A program made the translations under genes and the position numbers. This document shows, in pieces, positions 1-4,244 of a DNA stretch of 5,192 bases. This stretch comes from Bordetella parapertussis (lineage in GTDB: Bacteria > Pseudomonadota > Gammaproteobacteria > Burkholderiales > Burkholderiaceae_C). Below the pieces are notes generated by a model, which saw only the letters and a list, made by a program, of their open reading frames with translations, did no database searches and was not told the origin of the DNA. Position 1 is the stretch's first letter. Every line of letters begins with the position of its first letter. The stretch is taken from positions 1 to 5,192 of the forward strand of contig CAMDCZ010000080.1 in the NCBI GenBank assembly GCA_945890735.1. The letters are read 5' to 3'.

Positions 1-3
1 TCC

Positions 4-303
4 ATGGCCTCAGCCAAACCCAAGAAAAAGAACCCACGCCTGGCGTCGGGCCGCAAACGCGCCCGCCAAGACGTCAAACTGAACGAAGCCAACAGCTCGT
101 TGCGCTCCAAATACCGCACCGCGGTGAAAAACGTTGAAAAAGCCGTTCAAGCTGGCGACAAAACCAAAGCCGCTGAACTGTTTGGCAAGATGCAGTCCGT
201 GGTGGACATCATTGCCGACAAGAAAATCTTCCACAAAAACAAGGCTGCTCGCGACAAGAGCCGCCTGGCCGCCAAGGTGAAAACCCTGGCCCTCGCCGCC
301 TGA
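4..303 (+). CDS. rpsT: 30S ribosomal protein S20
   Basis: This gene encodes S20, a small primary-binding protein of the 30S subunit that contacts 16S rRNA. The 99-residue product is strongly basic, with a lysine/arginine-rich N-terminus (AKPKKKNPRLASGRKRARQD, residues 4-23) and the S20 helical pattern: RSKYRTAVKNVEKAV near 34-48, then DKKIFHKNKAARDKSRLAAK near 72-91. The HKNKAARDKSRL stretch is the family hallmark. It is longer than the 87-residue E. coli protein because of its N-terminus and an ALALAA tail, which I recognise as usual for Burkholderiales. The start is ATG at position 4, whereas E. coli rpsT uses UUG as part of autoregulation. Promoter and ribosome binding site lie left of the window, so autoregulation cannot be judged. 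The gene is probably monocistronic, since a hairpin and a strong terminator follow it and the next gene is convergent. Confidence 0.98.
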   Translation: MASAKPKKKNPRLASGRKRARQDVKLNEANSSLRSKYRTAVKNVEKAVQAGDKTKAAELFGKMQSVVDIIADKKIFHKNKAARDKSRLAAKVKTLALAA

Positions 304-321
304 CGATTCAGGCAACCAGCC

Positions 322-342
322 CAGCCTGCTGACCGCAGGCTG
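322..342 (+). other. Perfect 8-bp stem-loop in the rpsT 3' untranslated region
   Basis: CAGCCTGC at 322-329 pairs perfectly with GCAGGCTG at 335-342 around a five-base TGACC loop. It begins 18 bases after the rpsT stop codon and about 40 bases before the main terminator. Only three T residues follow (346-348), so it is a poor intrinsic terminator on its own. It may be a pause site, a protective 3' structure, or the first of two tandem terminators. The pairing is seen directly; the role is inferred. Confidence 0.6.
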
Positions 343-382
343 CCGTTTGAAACCGGTGCGCTGTTGGCAAAGAAAAAATGAG

Positions 383-407
383 AAACCGCCCTTCGGGGCG
401 GTTTTTT
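383..407. terminator. Intrinsic terminator shared by rpsT and the convergent DUF3579 gene
   Basis: A 9-bp stem pairs AAACCGCCC (383-391) with GGGCGGTTT (396-404). It is closed by a C(TTCG)G tetraloop, one of the most stable RNA loops, and is followed by a run of six T at 402-407. On the minus strand, the hairpin is followed by TTTCTCA and then six T (complement of 373-378), so it can also stop the DUF3579 transcript, whose stop codon lies 11 bases from the T run. It is strongest in the rpsT direction. Confidence 0.92.
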
Positions 408-417
408 CATGGGCGGC

Positions 418-720
418 TCAGTCTTGCCCGGGCTCGATGATCTGCAGTTGGTTGTCTTTGGCGAAACCCATCAAGAAGTCCCAGGCCATGACATTGGCTT
501 CGCGAATGTCGGTATGGATGATCACGCACTTTTGGCCGTTCACGGTGTTGGGAATGCACCAAGGCGAATAACTCAACCGGTCCCCAGGAACCGCCCCACC
601 TGGGCGGATGCTGCTCATGACCCCGGCCAAGCGTTCGGACCAGTCGCTGGGGCGAAAGGGCTGTCCTGCCTGGGTCACGCCCAAGATGATGATTTCGGTG
701 GATTTGTTGCTCTGCACCAA
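418..720 (-). CDS. DUF3579 domain-containing protein, function unknown
   Basis: This is a small protein (about 99-100 residues) of the DUF3579 family, which I recognise from betaproteobacteria. No biochemical role is known to me. Conserved-looking blocks are GQPFRPSDWSERLAGVMS (19-36), LSYSPWCIP (49-57) and KCVIIHTDIREANVMAWDFL (64-83), followed by GFAKDNQLQI. There is no signal peptide or membrane segment, so it should be cytosolic. The reading frame has no ATG before residue 35. An in-frame TAG lies just upstream (729-727), so the start must be TTG at 720 or GTG at 717. The family block beginning near residue 10 rules out the internal ATG. No Shine-Dalgarno is visible. A TAGAAT hexamer ends 7 bases before the GTG, which could mean a leaderless mRNA. 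The gene converges on rpsT with a shared terminator and diverges from argD; this placement is common in Burkholderiales as far as I recall. Confidence 0.88.
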   Translation of the reverse strand: MVQSNKSTEIIILGVTQAGQPFRPSDWSERLAGVMSSIRPGGAVPGDRLSYSPWCIPNTVNGQKCVIIHTDIREANVMAWDFLMGFAKDNQLQIIEPGQD

Positions 721-723
721 ATC

Positions 724-729
724 ATTCTA
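724..729 (-). promoter_or_regulatory. Candidate -10 box for the DUF3579 gene
   Basis: The minus strand reads TAGAAT here, ending 7 bases before the GTG at 717. If it is the -10 box, transcription would begin almost at the start codon, giving a leaderless message, in keeping with the missing Shine-Dalgarno. No convincing -35 hexamer is found at 16-18 bases; the nearest good match, TTGAAA, is only 11 bases upstream. Confidence 0.35.
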
Positions 730-767
730 GGGCCCAGGGGTTTCAAGCTTCTGACACGCCATGCCCC

Positions 768-773
768 TAGAAT
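768..773 (+). promoter_or_regulatory. Candidate -10 box for the argD-argF operon
   Basis: TAGAAT on the plus strand would place the transcription start near 780 and leave a leader of about 59 bases before argD. The -35 region is weak: position 745-750 reads AAGCTT at 17-base spacing, while CTGACA at 751-756 is too close (11 bases). The call therefore rests mainly on the hexamer and its location. Confidence 0.4.
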
Positions 774-780
774 CTGGATT

Positions 781-820
781 TCGGCTCCAGTCCGCCAGGC
801 TGCAGAGCCGATTTCGTTTT
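781..820 (+). promoter_or_regulatory. Terminator-like hairpin in the argD leader (possible attenuator)
   Basis: TCGGCTC (781-787) pairs perfectly with GAGCCGA (805-811). Inside it, CAGTC (788-792) pairs with GGCTG (798-802) including one G-U pair, with CA (803-804) bulged and a CGCCA loop. The tail is TTTCGTTTT (812-820). The hairpin plus T-rich tail resembles an intrinsic terminator and ends 8 bases before the argD ribosome binding site. If transcription starts near 780, it sits at the extreme 5' end and might instead protect the mRNA. I found no obvious competing antiterminator and no leader peptide. Structure is seen; function is inferred. Confidence 0.45.
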
Positions 821-827
821 ATCGCCC

Positions 828-832
828 AAGGA
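828..832 (+). promoter_or_regulatory. Ribosome binding site that fixes the argD start
   Basis: AAGGA lies six bases before the ATG at 839. It favours this start over the in-frame ATG at 761, which has no such site, lies upstream of the candidate -10 box and would add 26 residues unlike the family N-terminus. Confidence 0.8.
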
Positions 833-838
833 TTGCCC

Positions 839-2041
839 ATGTCTGCCGCCCACGATCCCGCTGCCCATCTGATGAACACCTATGGCCGTTTGCCGATGAC
901 GGTGTCGCATGGCCGTGGTGTGCATGTGTGGGACACCGCTGGCAGGCAGTACCTGGATGCCTTGTCTGGCATCGCGGTGAACACCCTGGGGCATGCCCAC
1001 CCCAAGCTCACCCCTGCCCTGCAAGACCAAGTGGGCAAGATCATGCACAGCTGCAACTATTACCACATCCCTTTGCAGCAGCAGTTGGCGGACAAGCTGG
1101 TGACCCTCTCGGGCTTGCGCAATGCGTTCTTTTGCAACTCCGGTTTGGAGGCCAATGAAGCCGCGCTCAAGATGGCCCGCAAATTTGGTCATGACAAGGG
1201 CATTGAACGGCCCGAAATCGTGGTCTACGAACGCGCCTTCCATGGTCGCTCCATCGCCACGCTCAGCGCCACGGGCAACGAGAAAATCCAAAAAGGCTTT
1301 GGCCCGCTGGTCGAGGGTTTCATCCGGGTGCCACTCAATGACATCGCTGCCTTGAAAAAAGCCACCGAAGGCAACCCGAACGTGGTGGCGGTGTTTTTCG
1401 AGACCATCCAGGGCGAAGGCGGTGTTCACCCGATGCGAGCCGACTACCTGCGCGATGTCCGCGCCTTGTGCGACGACCAAGACTGGTTGCTGATGATTGA
1501 CGAGGTGCAATGCGGCATCGGTCGCACCGGCAAATGGTTTGCCCACCAATGGGCAGGCATCCTGCCCGATGTGATGCCCTTGGCCAAAGGCCTGGGCTCT
1601 GGCGTGCCGATCGGTGCGGTGGTGGCTGGCCCCAAGGCCGCTGGCATCTTCCAACCCGGCAACCACGGCACCACCTTTGGCGGCAACCCCTTGGCCATGC
1701 GAGCCGGTGTGGAAACCCTGCGCATCATGCAAGAAGACGGTTTGTTGGAAAACGCACACCGCGTCGGCCTGCATTTCAAAGCCGCTTTTGAGCGTGAATT
1801 CAAAGGCATGGCGGGTGTGAAACAGATTCGCGGCCAAGGCCTGATGATCGGCATCGAACTCGACCGCCCCTGCGGCCCGCTGATGGGGCAGGCCTTGGCT
1901 GCCGGTTTGCTGATCAGCGTGACCGCTGACAGCGTGATCCGCTTGCTGCCCGCCCTCATCATGACCGAGCTGGAAGCCGACGAAGTGGTGGCCATCTTGG
2001 TGCCGCTGGTGAAACAGTTTTTGAACACCCCAAAGGACTGA
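839..2041 (+). CDS. argD: Acetylornithine aminotransferase (PLP-dependent, class III)
   Basis: ArgD transfers an amino group from glutamate to N-acetylglutamate semialdehyde, giving N-acetylornithine in arginine synthesis. Many bacterial ArgD enzymes also act on succinyldiaminopimelate in lysine synthesis. The 400-residue cytosolic protein matches the usual family length. Visible class III aminotransferase landmarks, in order, are: CNSGLEANEAALK (99-111), binding cofactor phosphate; ERAFHGRS (131-138), with the aromatic residue that stacks on PLP; FFETIQGEGG (186-195); LMIDEVQCGIGRTGK (218-232), where Asp221 should bind the pyridine nitrogen; PLAKGLGSGVPIGA (247-260), where Lys250 should form the Schiff base; and HGTTFGGNPLA (276-286). 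No key residue is missing. argF follows after one base, so the two form an operon. A different class III aminotransferase is possible on sequence alone, but linkage to argF makes argD very likely. Confidence 0.96.
   Translation: MSAAHDPAAHLMNTYGRLPMTVSHGRGVHVWDTAGRQYLDALSGIAVNTLGHAHPKLTPALQDQVGKIMHSCNYYHIPLQQQLADKLVTLSGLRNAFFCNSGLEANEAALKMARKFGHDKGIERPEIVVYERAFHGRSIATLSATGNEKIQKGFGPLVEGFIRVPLNDIAALKKATEGNPNVVAVFFETIQGEGGVHPMRADYLRDVRALCDDQDWLLMIDEVQCGIGRTGKWFAHQWAGILPDVMPLAKGLGSGVPIGAVVAGPKAAGIFQPGNHGTTFGGNPLAMRAGVETLRIMQEDGLLENAHRVGLHFKAAFEREFKGMAGVKQIRGQGLMIGIELDRPCGPLMGQALAAGLLISVTADSVIRLLPALIMTELEADEVVAILVPLVKQFLNTPKD
2032..2037 (+). promoter_or_regulatory. Ribosome binding site of argF inside the end of argD
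   Basis: AAAGGA ends five bases before the argF ATG and lies within the last codons of argD. Ribosomes finishing argD at 2041 stop right beside the argF start, which points to coupled translation. Confidence 0.8.
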
Positions 2042-2042
2042 C

Positions 2043-2984
2043 ATGCGCCAGCCCCTGAAGCACTATTTGCAATTCACGGATTTGACGGCGGATGACTACG
2101 GCTATTTGTTCAGCCGGGCGGCCTTGATCAAGGCCAAATTCAAGGCCTATGAAAAACACCAACCGCTGACCGACCGCACCCTGGCCATGATTTTTGAAAA
2201 AGCCTCGACCCGCACCCGCATCAGCTTTGAAGCGGGCATGTACCAAATGGGTGGCGCAGTGGTTCACCTGACCACCGGTGACTCGCAGTTGGGCCGCGCC
2301 GAACCGATCGAAGACAGCGCCAAGGTGATCAGCCGCATGGTCGACCTGGTGATGATCCGCACCTATGAGCAAACCAAGATCGAACGCTTCGCAGCCAATT
2401 CACGAGTGCCTGTCATCAACGGCTTGACCAATGAATTTCACCCTTGCCAAATCCTGGCCGACCTGTTGACCTTCATCGAACACCGGGGCGATGTGCACCA
2501 ACCCTTGGCGTGTTTGAAGGGCAAGGTGGTGGCCTGGGTGGGCGACGGCAACAACATGGCCAACACCTGGTTGCAAGCCGCTGATTTGCTGGGCTTCACG
2601 GTGCATGTCAGCACCCCCAGCGGCTACGAGGTCAACCAAGCGGTGGCGGGCGTGAAAAACCCGAACAGCCACAAAGTGTTTTCAGACCCGTTACAAGCCT
2701 GCCAGGGCGCAGATTTGGTGACCACCGATGTCTGGACCAGCATGGGCTTCGAGGCGGAAAACGAAGCGCGTCGCCATGCCTTTGCCGCTTGGTGTGTGGA
2801 TGAACGCATGATGGCCGCGGCCAAGCCCGATGCGTTGTTCATGCACTGCCTACCGGCGCACCGTGGCGAAGAAGTGCAAGCCGCGGTGATCGATGGCCCG
2901 CAATCGGTGGTCTGGGACGAAGCCGAAAACCGCTTGCATGTGCAAAAAGCCCTGATGGAGTTGCTGCTGCTGGGTCGTCTGTGA
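2043..2984 (+). CDS. argF: Ornithine carbamoyltransferase (anabolic)
   Basis: The enzyme joins carbamoyl phosphate and L-ornithine to make citrulline and phosphate in arginine synthesis. It usually works as a cytosolic trimer. The 313-residue protein carries the complete family signature: FEKASTRTR (51-59) with the STRTR carbamoyl-phosphate loop, HPCQILAD (133-140), GDGNNMANTW (167-176), DVWTSMG (229-235) with the ornithine-binding SMG loop, HCLPAHRGEEV (268-278) with catalytic Cys269, and a C-terminal ENRLHVQKA (295-303) whose Arg297 should contact carbamoyl phosphate. The HCLPAHRGEE form separates it from aspartate carbamoyltransferase. Co-transcription with argD supports a biosynthetic rather than an arginine-deiminase role, since no arcA or arcC is nearby. 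The start is fixed by the AAAGGA site and the one-base gap after argD. The next gene is convergent, 25 bases away. Confidence 0.97.
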   Translation: MRQPLKHYLQFTDLTADDYGYLFSRAALIKAKFKAYEKHQPLTDRTLAMIFEKASTRTRISFEAGMYQMGGAVVHLTTGDSQLGRAEPIEDSAKVISRMVDLVMIRTYEQTKIERFAANSRVPVINGLTNEFHPCQILADLLTFIEHRGDVHQPLACLKGKVVAWVGDGNNMANTWLQAADLLGFTVHVSTPSGYEVNQAVAGVKNPNSHKVFSDPLQACQGADLVTTDVWTSMGFEAENEARRHAFAAWCVDERMMAAAKPDALFMHCLPAHRGEEVQAAVIDGPQSVVWDEAENRLHVQKALMELLLLGRL

Positions 2985-3009
2985 GCAGGGGCTTGCCCGA
3001 CCGACAGCG

Positions 3010-4203
3010 CTAGTGCCCATAAAGCCAGGGCATGTCCATCACCATGGCGCCACCGAGTTTCATCCCCAGGTCACGTGCCCAGGCCATGGCGCCAGTGGCG
3101 TGAAAGAGTTGCGCGTTTCGCCGCGCCCGGGACTGCACCCGCGCCACCCGAGGCCAACGGTCTTGCGCATAAGCCTGTAAACGCTGGGCCTGCGTGCGAT
3201 GCGCTTGCGGCCAATGCGCGGCCAGGCTGTGTGCATCTTCGATCGCCATGCCCGCCCCTTGCGCCAGGTAAGGCAGCATCGGGTGCGCCGCGTCCCCCAA
3301 CAGCGCCACCCTGCCCCGCGCCATCTCGTTGGGGCTTTGCAAGGGATCGCGGTCCAACAAAGCCCAAGCCCGCCATTGCGCGCCCATGCCCACCAGGTCT
3401 TGCAAGCCACTGCAGGTGCCGCGCAAAGCCCTTGCCAAATCCGCGCTGGTTTGCTCGGGGCTGCGGTGGTGGTCCCAACCGGGCTCCTCGACGGGGTCGT
3501 GGGACTCGAGCAGCACCACCAGGTTCAGCCACTCACCGCCTCGGACCGGGTAATGCACCACGTGCAAACCTGGGCCGAGCCACAAACCCATGTCATCGGC
3601 TGACGCCACAGCAGGCATGCCGTGGCGGGGAATGAGGCAGCGGTAGGCCCAGTGCCGCGTGGCACGGCCACCCTGTGCGCCCCAGACCGCTTGCCTGACC
3701 AGGCTGCCGACACCATCGGTGCCGACCACGGCAGCGGCTTGCCAAGAGGACAAGGCTTGCCCGGGTTGACGCACCATGAGTTGCACACCTTGCGCATGGT
3801 CTTGTATTTGCAGCACCTGGTGTGACAGGTGCAACTGGGCCAAGCCTTGGGCCTGCACGGCATCCAACAAGACCTGGTGCAAATCAGCCCGGTGGATGGT
3901 CATGTAAGGCGCGCCATAGCGGCGCTCAAAGTTGTCGGCCATGGCCAGTTGACCCAACTGCCGACCATCGGCGGCATCGCGCACCTGCAGCTGTGAGGGG
4001 ATGAAACCACGCTTTTGCAAAGCCGCGTGAAGACCCCAGCTGTGCAAGCGACGCAAGGCGTTGGGGCCTAAGCCAATGCCCGCACCCACTTCCATGAATA
4101 CCTCGGACTGCTCCAGCAGCTCAGTGGCCGTGCCTTGCTGACCCAAGGCCAACGCCGCGGCGAGCCCACCGATGCCACCGCCGACCAACAAAAGATCATC
4201 CAT
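3010..4203 (-). CDS. FAD-dependent aromatic-ring monooxygenase, salicylate/3-hydroxybenzoate hydroxylase-like
   Basis: This is a class A (single-component) flavoprotein monooxygenase of 397 residues, the usual length. Such enzymes use NAD(P)H and oxygen to hydroxylate aromatic compounds, generally in the cytosol. The N-terminal LLVGGGIGGLAAALALGQQG (5-24) is the FAD-binding Rossmann GxGxxG motif, followed by an acidic residue at Glu29/Glu31. VVGTDGVGSLVR (159-170) is the DG motif. RVALLGDAAHPMLPYLAQGA (298-317), then GMAIEDA, is the GD motif that binds FAD ribose. The C-terminus ends in PWLYGH, an ending I associate with salicylate and 3-hydroxybenzoate hydroxylases. The substrate cannot be assigned, because no ring-cleavage or aromatic-catabolism genes are in view. 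An in-frame TAG at 4215-4213 leaves the ATG at 4203 as the only reasonable start. No Shine-Dalgarno is visible. It lies 41 bases downstream of the deaminase gene on the same strand, so it may share its transcript. Confidence 0.88.
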   Translation of the reverse strand: MDDLLLVGGGIGGLAAALALGQQGTATELLEQSEVFMEVGAGIGLGPNALRRLHSWGLHAALQKRGFIPSQLQVRDAADGRQLGQLAMADNFERRYGAPYMTIHRADLHQVLLDAVQAQGLAQLHLSHQVLQIQDHAQGVQLMVRQPGQALSSWQAAAVVGTDGVGSLVRQAVWGAQGGRATRHWAYRCLIPRHGMPAVASADDMGLWLGPGLHVVHYPVRGGEWLNLVVLLESHDPVEEPGWDHHRSPEQTSADLARALRGTCSGLQDLVGMGAQWRAWALLDRDPLQSPNEMARGRVALLGDAAHPMLPYLAQGAGMAIEDAHSLAAHWPQAHRTQAQRLQAYAQDRWPRVARVQSRARRNAQLFHATGAMAWARDLGMKLGGAMVMDMPWLYGH

Positions 4204-4209
4204 GGGGCC

Positions 4210-4215
4210 ATGCTA
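4210..4215 (-). promoter_or_regulatory. Candidate extended -10 box just before the monooxygenase gene
   Basis: The minus strand reads TTTGCTAGCAT, that is TGC followed by TAGCAT. This resembles an extended -10 element, with four of six hexamer bases matching TATAAT. It ends seven bases before the ATG, so transcription from it would be leaderless, in line with the missing Shine-Dalgarno. The nearest -35-like sequence, TTGCCC, is 14 bases upstream, shorter than ideal. The call is speculative. Confidence 0.25.
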
Positions 4216-4244
4216 GCAAAGCGCATCCCGGGCAAGGGCTGGGG

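Larger units (their letters stand above)
724..773. promoter_or_regulatory. Divergent promoter region with a perfect 9-bp inverted repeat
   Basis: ATTCTAGGG at 724-732 is the exact reverse complement of CCCTAGAAT at 765-773, with 32 bases between the arms. Each arm contains TAGAAT, a five-of-six match to the sigma-70 -10 box, pointing outward: left toward DUF3579 and right toward argD. The repeat lies wholly in the 118-bp gap between these divergent genes. It may be an operator for a dimeric regulator, or simply two similar -10 boxes facing away from each other. The repeat is seen directly; promoter function is inferred. Confidence 0.55.

Noticed and set aside
761..838. Longer argD start at ATG 761
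   Set aside because: It would add 26 residues, lies before the candidate -10 box, and lacks a ribosome binding site, whereas ATG 839 has AAGGA six bases away.
720..838. ArgR-type operator (ARG box) in the argD promoter region
   Set aside because: No AT-rich palindrome resembling TGAATNNNNATTCA is present, so ArgR control is not supported by the sequence.
409..1158. A 249-codon plus-strand frame across the DUF3579 gene and the start of argD
   Set aside because: It runs antisense to a recognisable family and then out of frame through argD. Its composition is arbitrary and its start overlaps the terminator region.
767..2044. A 425-codon open frame on the minus strand opposite argD
   Set aside because: It mirrors argD almost exactly, is rich in His/Gln/Gly without recognisable motifs, and is explained by codon bias of a GC-rich gene. 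The argD frame has complete catalytic motifs.
3013..3033. TGCCC/GGGCA stem near the end of the monooxygenase gene as a terminator for argF
   Set aside because: A five-base stem with a nine-base loop and no T tract lies inside coding sequence; likely chance.
3075..3635. A 186-codon plus-strand frame and several others across the monooxygenase gene
   Set aside because: The predicted proteins are Pro/Arg/Ala-rich with no domain, and they lie opposite a gene with intact FAD motifs. They are shadows.
3010..4203. Monooxygenase as a urate hydroxylase (HpxO) completing purine breakdown with the deaminase
   Set aside because: The GD region reads GDAAHPMLPYLAQGAG rather than the GDAGHSTTPDIGQGG form I associate with HpxO, and the C-terminus is of the salicylate/3-hydroxybenzoate type.
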